From the NCBI GenBank assembly GCA_005776735.1, contig SXOM01000302.1, positions 1-8,912 on the forward strand: DNA of 8,912 nucleotides. The letters run 5' to 3'. Below the pieces are notes generated by a model, which did no database searches, was not told where the DNA came from, and saw only the letters and a list, made by a program, of their open reading frames with translations. Source of the DNA: Pseudomonadota bacterium (GTDB lineage Bacteria > Myxococcota_A > UBA796 > SXON01). The position numbers were made by a program, and so were the translations under genes. Shown in pieces: positions 1 to 6,602 of the stretch (position 1 is the stretch's first letter; each line of letters opens with the position of its first letter).

Positions 1-655
1 CCGTCGTGAGGAGCGGCGTGGTCAGTCCGAAGGACTGTCCGCCTTCGATGCGCCGGATCAGGTCCATCCCGCTGACGATGTTGTACCACTGGTCGCCGCC
101 GCCGACCTGCAGGGTGCACCCGTGGCGGCGGTACAGCTCCAGGAAGTCGTAGCTCTGCAGGAGCACGTCGTTGAACTCGATGAAGCTCAGGCCCTGCTCG
201 CGGTCCAGGCGCTGGCGCACGCTCTCGGCGCGCAGCATGTCGTTGACCGAGAAGTAGCGCCCGATCTCGCGGAGGACCTGGATGTAGCCCAGGCCGTCGA
301 GCCACTCGGCGTTGTCGACCATCGGGCCGGTGCAGAACTTCGCGATCTGCGCGGCGATGCCGCGCTTGTTGTGCTCGAGCCGCTCCGGGTCGAGCAGGTC
401 GCGGGTGCTGTCGCGGCCCGAGGGGTCGCCGACCTTGGCGGTGCCGCCCCCGACCACCGCGATGGGCCGATGCCCGGCCCGTGCGAGGTGGGCCATGGCC
501 ATGAGCTGCACGAGGCTGCCGACGTGCAGCGAGTCGGCCGTGGGGTCGAACCCGATGTAGAAGGTGCGCGGCGTGTCGAGGTGCGCACGCAACGCGGCCT
601 CGTCGGTGCACTGGTTGAAGAAGCCGCGGTCCTTGAGGAGGTCGATGACGTGCAT
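1..655 (-). CDS. tyrS: Tyrosyl-tRNA synthetase, N-terminal part (runs off the left edge)
   Basis: Class I aminoacyl-tRNA synthetase that activates tyrosine with ATP and charges tRNA-Tyr in the cytoplasm. The visible 218 residues run from an ATG at 653-655 to the window edge with no stop. They contain the Rossmann-fold entry FYIGFDPTADSLHVGSL (residues 32-48), where HVGS stands for the HIGH signature. Then come VVGGGTAKVGDPSGRDSTR (67-85), the tyrosine-pocket segment LLQSYDFLEL (165-174) and QVGGGDQWYNI (183-193), the block that separates TyrRS from TrpRS. The KMSKS loop and the C-terminal tRNA-binding domain would lie left of the window; full-length family members have about 400-430 residues. 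The final Ser in HVGS is a known TyrRS variant, common in alphaproteobacterial-type enzymes. No strong Shine-Dalgarno precedes the ATG, but Met-His-Val-Ile-Asp-Leu-Leu is a normal TyrRS beginning. The gene is divergent from the lipoprotein gene at 729. Confidence 0.97.
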   Translation of the reverse strand, partial: MHVIDLLKDRGFFNQCTDEAALRAHLDTPRTFYIGFDPTADSLHVGSLVQLMAMAHLARAGHRPIAVVGGGTAKVGDPSGRDSTRDLLDPERLEHNKRGIAAQIAKFCTGPMVDNAEWLDGLGYIQVLREIGRYFSVNDMLRAESVRQRLDREQGLSFIEFNDVLLQSYDFLELYRRHGCTLQVGGGDQWYNIVSGMDLIRRIEGGQSFGLTTPLLTT

Positions 656-695
656 GGGCCGTCGGACCTAACTCGTCACGGCGGGTGCCCGGGGT

Positions 696-711
696 GCGTA
701 GTACACTGCGC
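696..711. promoter_or_regulatory. Imperfect 16-bp dyad with a -10-like hexamer in the tyrS/lipoprotein spacer
   Basis: The 73-bp spacer between the divergent starts contains GCGTAGT (696-702), then AC, then ACTGCGC (705-711). The arms are complementary except for one T/G position. A -10-like TACACT (702-707, 4 of 6 matches to TATAAT) for the rightward gene lies inside the dyad, but no good -35 lies 16-18 bp upstream. It could be an operator or promoter core. A short imperfect palindrome in GC-rich DNA can also arise by chance. Confidence 0.25.
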
Positions 712-717
712 CCAACC

Positions 718-722
718 GGAGA
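718..722 (+). promoter_or_regulatory. Shine-Dalgarno GGAGA for the GTG-started lipoprotein gene
   Basis: GGAGA ends six bases before the GTG at 729. This spacing, together with the signal peptide that begins there, fixes GTG 729 as the start and rules out a later internal ATG. Confidence 0.7.
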
Positions 723-728
723 CGCCGC

Positions 729-2690
729 GTGCGCCTGACCCCCATTCTCGTCCTGCTCTGTGTCGCCCTGCCCGCCTGCGAGATCGACAACACGCTCGGC
801 AAGGACCCCGACCCCACCGACAAGTTCGACACGTCCTCGGACTGGGAGGCTCCGGTCGACACGTCCGACACGGGCGAAGACACCGACACCGGCGGGGGGA
901 CGATCGAGGACCCGGTGTGCGGCAGCCAGTTCTTCGCGGGCAGCGCCATCCCTCAGGACGACGAGTGCTACGCCGAGTCTCCCGAGGTCGGCACGTTCAC
1001 GCCGGTGGTGGAGTGGGAGCGCATGGCGTTCACGATGGGCAATGCCAGCTCGTCCAGCTGCATGATGCAGCCCATCGTGTGCCCGCTCACCGACGACGAT
1101 GCCGACGGCGACATCGACGAGAACGACATCGCTGACGTCGTCATCATCACCTACTCGCCGGGCGTGGTCCGCGCGCTCGACGGCTCCAACGGGGACGAGC
1201 TCTGGGCCGGCACCAACAGCGGCATCCAGATCACCGGCGGCGCGGCGTGCGGCGACATCGACAACGACGGCTACGTCGAGATCGTGGGCGCGACCAGCGG
1301 CGGGGTGGTCGTCTACGATCACGAAGGCAACGAGGAGTGGAGCACCAGTTCGTGCTCCGGCGCGATGGACGGCACGTCCGACTCGCCGTCGATCCACGAC
1401 ATCGACGCCGACGGCACGCCCGAGGTCATCATCGGTTCGTGCATCATGGACAACAGCGGCAGCGTCCTCGGCAAGGGCAACAAGGGCTGGGGCAGCTCCA
1501 GCAACGTGGGCAGCGCCGGCGTGACCGCCGACTTCGACCTGGACGGCGAGCTCGAGGTGGTGGCCGGAAACGCGGCGTACGACATCGACGGCAACTCGGT
1601 GTGGACCAACAGCGAGTCCGACGGGTACCCCGCCATCGGCAACTTCGACTCCGACAACTTCCCCGAGGTCGCGGTCACCGGCGACGCGCAGATGCGCGTG
1701 CTCGACGACGACGGCAGCAAGCTCTGCTCGGCGGCCATCCCCGGCGCATCCAGCAGCTACGGCGGGCCGCCCACGGTCGCCGACTTCGACGGCGACGGCG
1801 AAGCGGAGATCGGCGTGGCCGCCAACAGCACGTACACCGTGTTCGAGAGCGACTGCTCGGTGCTCTGGCAGTACACCGGCACCACCGATCCGAGCTCCGG
1901 CAACACCGGAAGTTCGGTCTTCGACTTCGAAGGCGACGGCGTAGCCGACGTGGTGTACGCCGACGAGCACTGGGTGTGGGTCTTCGACGGCGCCGACGGT
2001 TCGGTGAAGATGCAGGACGCCAACCACAGCAACAACACGTGGTTGGAGTACCCGACCATCGCCGACATCACTGGCGACGACAGCGCCGACATCGCGGTGT
2101 GCAACACCGCGGGCTCGTGGGGCACCAAGACCGGCGTGACCGTGTTCGGTGATGCCGACGCTTCGTGGCGTCCGGGCCGACGCATCTGGAACCAGCACGG
2201 CTACAGCATCACCAACGTCGAGGACGACGGCAGCATCCCCGCCGGCGAAGACCCCAACTGGCTCTCGTACAACAACTACCGCTCCGGCGACCTCACCCCG
2301 GGCGAGGGCTACTCCGGCCCCGACGTCGAGGTCACCATCGACGACGTGTGCACCGACGAGTGCGGCGGCGGCAAGAGCACCGGCAACCTCGTGGTGTGGC
2401 TCTCGGTGTCCAACGCCGGCTTCACCGATGTCGAAGACGACTTCGACGTGGAGATCTGGTCGCTCAGCGGCGCCGGGTTCAGCGTCATCCACACCGAGCG
2501 GTGGACCTCGACGGTGTCGGCGGGCACCAAGACCGACGCGATCGAGGTCCGCATCGAGGACGTGCCCACCCCGATCGAGAACCTGTTCGCGTTCGTCGAT
2601 GGCGGGAACACGGCGGGCCTCGGAGTGATCGACGAGTGCCACGAGACCAACAACGAGGTCGTGTGGCAGGACTCGGCGCTCTGCTACTGA
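729..2690 (+). CDS. Surface lipoprotein with eight VCBS/FG-GAP-type repeats and a C-terminal CARDB-like domain
   Basis: 653-residue predicted lipoprotein, started by GTG behind GGAGA. Residues 1-17 are a type II signal peptide (MRLTPILVLLCVALPAC) with lipobox LPAC, so Cys17 would be lipidated. Residues 28-60 form an acidic Asp/Thr/Gly linker (DTSDTGEDTDTGGGT), a spacer often seen after the lipobox in Myxococcota surface lipoproteins. Residues 122-457 carry eight Asp-rich loops of the DxDxDG kind, at about 122, 176, 224, 268, 306, 352, 399 and 446 (for example GDIDNDGYVEIV and ADFDGDGEAEIGV). These fit FG-GAP/VCBS blades of a calcium-binding beta-propeller. Residues 484-520 have the RRIWNQHGYSITNV and WLSYNNYRSG motifs that commonly close such proteins. 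Residues 531-650 resemble CARDB, ending in IDECHETNNEVVW. No catalytic motif is visible. A role in adhesion or surface structure is inferred. The patatin gene starts 59 bp downstream on the same strand, so co-transcription is possible. Confidence 0.9.
   Translation: MRLTPILVLLCVALPACEIDNTLGKDPDPTDKFDTSSDWEAPVDTSDTGEDTDTGGGTIEDPVCGSQFFAGSAIPQDDECYAESPEVGTFTPVVEWERMAFTMGNASSSSCMMQPIVCPLTDDDADGDIDENDIADVVIITYSPGVVRALDGSNGDELWAGTNSGIQITGGAACGDIDNDGYVEIVGATSGGVVVYDHEGNEEWSTSSCSGAMDGTSDSPSIHDIDADGTPEVIIGSCIMDNSGSVLGKGNKGWGSSSNVGSAGVTADFDLDGELEVVAGNAAYDIDGNSVWTNSESDGYPAIGNFDSDNFPEVAVTGDAQMRVLDDDGSKLCSAAIPGASSSYGGPPTVADFDGDGEAEIGVAANSTYTVFESDCSVLWQYTGTTDPSSGNTGSSVFDFEGDGVADVVYADEHWVWVFDGADGSVKMQDANHSNNTWLEYPTIADITGDDSADIAVCNTAGSWGTKTGVTVFGDADASWRPGRRIWNQHGYSITNVEDDGSIPAGEDPNWLSYNNYRSGDLTPGEGYSGPDVEVTIDDVCTDECGGGKSTGNLVVWLSVSNAGFTDVEDDFDVEIWSLSGAGFSVIHTERWTSTVSAGTKTDAIEVRIEDVPTPIENLFAFVDGGNTAGLGVIDECHETNNEVVWQDSALCY
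1092..2099 (+). repeat. Eight coding repeats with DxDxDG calcium-loop motifs
   Basis: This part of the lipoprotein gene encodes eight diverged repeats spaced 37-54 residues apart, each with an Asp-rich loop followed by a short hydrophobic strand. The fifth loop (FDSDNF) lacks the usual Gly and the eighth (DITGDD) is degenerate. Eight motifs with this spacing suggest a closed seven- or eight-bladed propeller; blade number cannot be settled by reading alone. Confidence 0.75.
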
Positions 2691-2749
2691 TCGGGCCCTG
2701 ACGCGTTCCTGACGACGCCCACCCGGCCGCCGGATATGGCGCCGGGCCG

Positions 2750-4153
2750 ATGGACGTAGACCGCATCCGTAGCCTGCGAGCCCCCTTCGAAGAGCTGGAG
2801 GCTTCGGTGGTGAGGATCGCGCTCGCGCGCCCGGGCGAGCTGCACCCGAGCCGCTCCGATGCGCTCCGGTACGTCGTGAGCTTCGCCAAGCTCCAGCTCG
2901 TCCGCAACCGCGATGGGGTCGATGTCGACGTCGCGGAGGCGTTGGCGGGGCACGCGTGGCGGGTGCGCGAGGCGCTCACGCCGTGGCTGCTCAAGGAGCG
3001 CTCCCTGGTGCATGCGGCGCACCACCTCGCCCCCCTGGTGGAAGAGACGCGCGCGTGGCGGCGCCGCCTCCTGGAGCACTTCCCCCTCGACGGCGAGAGC
3101 CTCGAAGCCGAGGTGTGCGAGCGGCCGCTGGTGGTCACCTGCGGCGGCGGCGGCGGCGCCGGGTACGGCTACGCCGGGGCGTGGCAGTCGTTGCACCGGG
3201 CGGGGCTCCAGCCGGCGCTCTTGTCGGGCACCTCGATGGGGGCGCTCATCGCGCTGTTCCGTGCGCGCCGCAAGGTGTTCGACCCGGCGCCGATGTACCA
3301 CGCGGCCCAGCGCCTCACCTGGCCCAAGGTGTTCCGCACCCTCCAGATGGAGAGCCGGTACGGCGTGCCGGCCACGCTGCGGCTGTACCTGCGCAGCGCC
3401 ATCGGCTCGTTGTTCCACACCCCGGACGGCCAGCCGCTCACGTTCCGCGACCTCGAGCTGCCCCTGTTGGTGGTGGCCACCGGCCTCGGCGTCGACGCGC
3501 TCAAGCACGACCTCGACTACTACGAGCACTTCCTCGACGACGCCGTGGGCGCCGGCTTCAAGCTCCGGGCCACGCGCGTGCAGAAGCTGGCCCAGATCGC
3601 GACCATCTTCCGCGAGCTGCTCGCGACGCCCGACGCGTTGCAAGAGGTCGTGTTCGGCGGCGAAGAGGGCACGCTGGACGCCGACATCCTCGACGCGGCC
3701 GGGTTCTCCTCCTCGATCCCCGGGCTCATCCACTACGACGTCGTACGCGACGACAAGCGCATGAAGTCGTTGTTGGACGACCTGTACTCGCGCCACGGCA
3801 TCACCCGCCTCGTCGAGGGAGGCCTCGTGAACAACGTGCCGGTGCGGCCGGCTTACGAGGCGGTGTGGAACGGGCGGGTGCACCGTCGCAACGCGTGGTA
3901 CCTCGCCCTGGACTGCTTCGCGCCGCGGCCACGCAGCGCGATCTTCTTCCCGGTCCAGACGCTGGTGCGCCCCAACGTCCAACGCAACATCGCGTTCGCG
4001 AACCTGTACTTTGCGCTGGACCGAACCTTGAATCCGCTCAACCTCGTGCCGGGCTACGACGACGTGCTCCAGGCCCAGGCGTGGACCACCGCCGAGCTCG
4101 AGCCGCACCTGCCGACCATCGTCGAGAGCTGCCGCACCCTGCCGAGCATCTGA
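2750..4153 (+). CDS. Patatin-like phospholipase family protein with Glu in place of the catalytic Asp
   Basis: 467-residue protein of the patatin fold, a family of Ser-Asp dyad lipid acyl hydrolases. Residues 1-125 are an N-terminal extension, rich in charged helix-like sequence, that I do not recognise. The patatin core starts at PLVVTCGGGGGAGYGYAG (126-143), the oxyanion-hole glycine loop. The nucleophile elbow is GTSMGA (160-165), with Ser162. SSSIPGL (320-326) is the usual segment before the second dyad motif. That motif reads VEGGLVNNVPV (355-365) where most relatives have Asp-Gly-Gly, so the expected Asp is Glu356 (codon GAG). The Arg of GGGxRG is also absent (Ala or Tyr). The enzyme may have altered activity, or Glu may serve as base. 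No signal peptide or membrane segment is visible, so it is predicted cytoplasmic. No clear Shine-Dalgarno precedes the ATG at 2750, and no better in-frame start was found. It ends 4 bp from the stop of the convergent gene. Confidence 0.9.
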   Translation: MDVDRIRSLRAPFEELEASVVRIALARPGELHPSRSDALRYVVSFAKLQLVRNRDGVDVDVAEALAGHAWRVREALTPWLLKERSLVHAAHHLAPLVEETRAWRRRLLEHFPLDGESLEAEVCERPLVVTCGGGGGAGYGYAGAWQSLHRAGLQPALLSGTSMGALIALFRARRKVFDPAPMYHAAQRLTWPKVFRTLQMESRYGVPATLRLYLRSAIGSLFHTPDGQPLTFRDLELPLLVVATGLGVDALKHDLDYYEHFLDDAVGAGFKLRATRVQKLAQIATIFRELLATPDALQEVVFGGEEGTLDADILDAAGFSSSIPGLIHYDVVRDDKRMKSLLDDLYSRHGITRLVEGGLVNNVPVRPAYEAVWNGRVHRRNAWYLALDCFAPRPRSAIFFPVQTLVRPNVQRNIAFANLYFALDRTLNPLNLVPGYDDVLQAQAWTTAELEPHLPTIVESCRTLPSI

Positions 4154-4157
4154 GGCG

Positions 4158-6539
4158 CTACGACCCCGTGCAGGAGTAGGTGACCGTGAGCGCGTCGGTG
4201 TCGCGGCCCCCCGCGCAGTCCAACGCGGTCAGCACGATGGTCACGGTCATCGTCGAGGTGGTGCCGTACCCGGTGCCCATGGGGTTGAGCGTCATCATCG
4301 GCGTCTCGGAGGTGGTGCTGTCCAAGCTCACGCCCGAGCCGCCCGAGACGGTGTACGACCACGTGTACCGGATCGGGTCGCCGTCGGTGTCGGTGGTGTC
4401 GCCCCCGTCGAGGTAGACATACTGCGTCGGGCACGCGGGACAGTAGGTGCCCGTGCCGCTGGTCGTGCAGCTGGTCGTCTGGGTGACGGACTGATCGGCT
4501 CCCGCGTCCGCCACGGGCGCGTCGTTGGTGGGCCGCTCCGCGACCACGACGCTCACGGTGTCCGACGAGCTGGTGGAGCCGTCGCTCACCGCGACCTGGA
4601 AGGTGAACGTACCCGCGGCGTCGACCACGACGTACGGCTCCACCGAGGTGCTCGTGTCGAAGTCGGCGGTCGTCATCGAGCTGCCCGCGGGCTTGCTGTA
4701 CGCCGTCCACGCGTAGGTGAGGCTGTCGTCGTCGGCGTCGGTGGTGCCCGATGCGTCGAGCTGGATCTCGTCGCACTCCTGGGCGGAGGCCGACGTGGCC
4801 AACGTCGCGTCGACCGACGGCGCGCTGTTGCTCACGGTGATCGTCGAGGTGCGGACGTCGGTGCCGCTGGCCGTGCCGTCGGACGGGGTGACGATGCAGT
4901 ACAGGCGGTCGTTCTTGTCGAAGTCGTCGCCGCTGAAGGTCGCGCCGGTCTCCGTGCTCAGCACGCCGTCGTGGTACCAGGCGTAGGTGTACACCGCCGT
5001 GTCGCCGTCCGCGTCGGAGAAGCCCGAGGGCGAGCAGGTGGCCGTGGAGTCGGTGTACAGCGGCGTGGGGCTGATGCTCGCCGAGCTGAGCGTCGGCGTG
5101 GAGTTGGCCACCGTCACCGTGGACGAACGCACCGCCGCGCCGCTCCCGTACGCGTCGTAGGGCGTGACCTCCACGTACACGCTGGTGCCCCGCGACAGGG
5201 TGCTGCCGGCGAGGCTCGTGGAGGTGCCCACCTTCGAGCCGTTCTGGTACCAGGCGTAGGTGTAGGCGGCGGCGTCGCCGTCGTCGTCGTCGTACCCGGC
5301 GGGGGTGCAACTGATCCCCGTGAGCTTGGTCGGCGCCGTGGTCGACAGGTCCACGCCGGTGATGCTCGGGAGCGTGTTCTGGATGGTCACGATCTCGGAG
5401 TCGTGCGGGTCGCCCTCGAGGTCGTCGTCGGTCGGGGTGACCGTGCACGAGACCTCGTCGCCCCGAGAGAACGAGGAGCCCGTGAGCGTTTCGCCGTGTG
5501 CGGAGATGGCGGCGCCGTTGACCTGCCAGTCGTAGTCGAAGGTGACCACGTCGCTGTCCACGTCGGCGCCGCCCTCGCCCTCGCACGTGAGCGTGGAGCC
5601 TTCGTACACGGCGGTCGGGGAGAGCGTGGCGCCCGTGGCGGTCGGCGCCGAGTTGATGACCGTGACGACGTCGCTGGTGACCAGCGGACTGGTCGTGAAC
5701 CCGTCGGAGGCCTGCGCGCTGACCGAGAACTGGTACCCCTTCTCGACTTCGCCGGTGTAGTACGAGGTCCCGGTTGTGGTGTCCGTCGCGACGACGCGGC
5801 CGTTCGCCATCCAGGTGTAGGTGACTTCCAGTGCGTCGCCGTCTGCGTCGTAGAGGCCGACGAGCCCGGTGGCCAGGGTGTCGCCGTGCACCGGCTCGTA
5901 CGGGAAGATGAGGACCTCGTCGAGCTCGGGCGCGGTGTTGTCGATCTTGGTCTGGGCGCTGGCCATCGTGCCTTCGGACTCGACGTCGGCCGGCTTGACC
6001 TCGACGCGCCACACCTGCTGGCTGCGCGTGAGCGACGCGGGCACCGTGAGACCGCCGGCCAGAGACGGCACCTCCACGTCGTCGGCGAACCAGTGGATGT
6101 TGAGGGTGACGTCGTCGTCGTCGACGTCCTCCGCCTCGACGGTGGCCACCAGGTCGTCGGTGGTTGTGGGCGACTCGGGCGCAAGCACGACCGACGTGAG
6201 CGTGGGCGCGGTGTTGACGATGATGACGGTCGCGCTGCCGGCCTCGGAGTCCCACTCTCCGTCGTTGGCGAGGACGTCGAGGCGCCACTCGTCGCCGTGA
6301 GCCGTCTGCGACGCCGGCATCGTCGAGCCCGTCGACGCCTGCAGGTCACCGTTGCGGTACCACCGGTAGGTGTAGCTGAGCGTGTCGCCCTCGGCGTCGA
6401 TCGCGTCCGCCGTGATGCTCCCCGTCAGCGTGTCGAGCGTCGTGGGCGCGGCCGGCGCGATGGCCACCTCGGGCGGCGACGGCGGCTCGTTGAAGTGGAG
6501 GCGCTCCATCCCGCAGCCGGCCAAGTAGACAAGGATCAT
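4158..6539 (-). CDS. Lipoprotein of six Ig-like repeats and two PKD-like domains
   Basis: About 793-residue predicted lipoprotein. From the ATG at 6537-6539 it begins MILVYLAGC, with lipobox LAGC and lipidation at Cys9. Residues 23-572 are six tandem beta-sandwich repeats of about 90 residues. Each has an APT-type opening, an Asp-rich turn (DADGD or DDDDGD), then YTYAWYxNG-like strands and VTPxDG, ending in VTVxNSAP. Repeats 4 and 6 each have a Cys pair that could form a disulfide. Residues 574-666 and 673-788 resemble PKD domains (APVADAGADQSV, VYLDGGDTTDTDGDPIRYTW). No catalytic motif is visible, so a structural or adhesive surface role is inferred. The start is uncertain. ATGs at 6570-6572 and 6597-6599 are also in frame, but the codons between 6540 and 6572 include CTA, TCA, AAA and GCT, unlike the G/C-ending codons of the gene, and a -10-like TATCAT lies there. 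The signal peptide from 6539 is very short. The 6572 start would give a Cys at residue 20. Confidence 0.88.
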   Translation of the reverse strand: MILVYLAGCGMERLHFNEPPSPPEVAIAPAAPTTLDTLTGSITADAIDAEGDTLSYTYRWYRNGDLQASTGSTMPASQTAHGDEWRLDVLANDGEWDSEAGSATVIIVNTAPTLTSVVLAPESPTTTDDLVATVEAEDVDDDDVTLNIHWFADDVEVPSLAGGLTVPASLTRSQQVWRVEVKPADVESEGTMASAQTKIDNTAPELDEVLIFPYEPVHGDTLATGLVGLYDADGDALEVTYTWMANGRVVATDTTTGTSYYTGEVEKGYQFSVSAQASDGFTTSPLVTSDVVTVINSAPTATGATLSPTAVYEGSTLTCEGEGGADVDSDVVTFDYDWQVNGAAISAHGETLTGSSFSRGDEVSCTVTPTDDDLEGDPHDSEIVTIQNTLPSITGVDLSTTAPTKLTGISCTPAGYDDDDGDAAAYTYAWYQNGSKVGTSTSLAGSTLSRGTSVYVEVTPYDAYGSGAAVRSSTVTVANSTPTLSSASISPTPLYTDSTATCSPSGFSDADGDTAVYTYAWYHDGVLSTETGATFSGDDFDKNDRLYCIVTPSDGTASGTDVRTSTITVSNSAPSVDATLATSASAQECDEIQLDASGTTDADDDSLTYAWTAYSKPAGSSMTTADFDTSTSVEPYVVVDAAGTFTFQVAVSDGSTSSSDTVSVVVAERPTNDAPVADAGADQSVTQTTSCTTSGTGTYCPACPTQYVYLDGGDTTDTDGDPIRYTWSYTVSGGSGVSLDSTTSETPMMTLNPMGTGYGTTSTMTVTIVLTALDCAGGRDTDALTVTYSCTGS
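4824..6473 (-). repeat. Six tandem Ig-like coding repeats, including an exact 20-bp repeat
   Basis: Six units of about 90 codons lie within the Ig-repeat lipoprotein gene. Units 5 and 6 are the most alike. The plus-strand sequence TGGTACCAGGCGTAGGTGTA occurs exactly at 4972-4991 and 5245-5264, 273 bp (91 codons) apart, and encodes the YTYAWYQ/H strand of both units. This fits duplication of a unit, with the older units further diverged. Confidence 0.8.
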
Positions 6540-6562
6540 CGTAGCGTCCAGTTTGCGGGGGC

Positions 6563-6568
6563 ATGATA
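6563..6568 (-). promoter_or_regulatory. Candidate -10 element (TATCAT) of the Ig-repeat lipoprotein gene
   Basis: Read on the minus strand, 6568 to 6563 is TATCAT, 5 of 6 matches to TATAAT, in the only AT-rich patch of the region. A transcript would begin near 6556, about 17 bases before the ATG at 6539. That agrees with this start and not with the upstream ATGs. No convincing -35 hexamer is visible 16-18 bp upstream, so the call is tentative. Confidence 0.35.
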
Positions 6569-6602
6569 GCATGGGCGCACCCGATCGGGAGTCGCCCATG
6601 CT
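6568..6602. promoter_or_regulatory. 35-bp nested inverted repeat between divergent genes
   Basis: Perfect 10-bp arms AGCATGGGCG (6568-6577) and CGCCCATGCT (6593-6602) flank a 15-bp centre that itself contains the perfect 10-bp palindrome CCCGATCGGG (6580-6589). The right arm contains the ATG of the PEGA gene, and the inner palindrome overlaps its Shine-Dalgarno. The left arm touches the candidate -10 of the divergent lipoprotein gene. It could be an operator shared by both genes, or an RNA hairpin limiting translation of the PEGA gene. The symmetry is seen directly; the function is inference. Confidence 0.55.
6587..6591 (+). promoter_or_regulatory. Shine-Dalgarno GGGAG for the PEGA-domain gene
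   Basis: GGGAG ends six bases before the ATG at 6598. This favours that start over the in-frame ATG at 6571 and TTG at 6553, which have no comparable site. Three of its bases lie in the inner palindrome of the 35-bp inverted repeat. Confidence 0.65.

Noticed and set aside
122..1135. Open frame of 337 codons on the plus strand across the tyrS region
   Set aside because: It lies opposite the clear tyrS coding frame and runs into the VCBS lipoprotein in another frame. Its protein is a low-complexity shadow of GC-rich DNA.
2722..2746. GC-rich hairpin (CCCGGC and GCCGGG arms) between the VCBS lipoprotein and patatin genes
   Set aside because: The stem has only six perfect pairs and no following T-run, and such stems are common in this GC-rich DNA. 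It ends just before the patatin start, so it is a poor terminator candidate.
2684..4108. Open frame of 474 codons opposite the patatin gene
   Set aside because: The plus strand has a coherent patatin with ordered motifs. The antisense product is Arg/Val/Glu-biased with no motif.
4054..6288. Open frame of 744 codons on the minus strand in another frame of the Ig-repeat gene
   Set aside because: The product is almost all Arg, Gly and His and has no domain; the overlapping lipoprotein frame has clear Ig and PKD repeats.
4971..6566. Open frame of 531 codons antisense to the Ig-repeat gene
   Set aside because: An Arg/Gly/Val-rich shadow whose length reflects high GC and few stop codons; no start signal or motif supports it.
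6540..6599. Longer versions of the Ig-repeat lipoprotein starting at 6572 or 6599
   Set aside because: The extra codons include CTA, TCA, AAA and GCT, out of line with the gene, and a -10-like hexamer lies within them. They remain possible because the 6539 start leaves a very short signal peptide.
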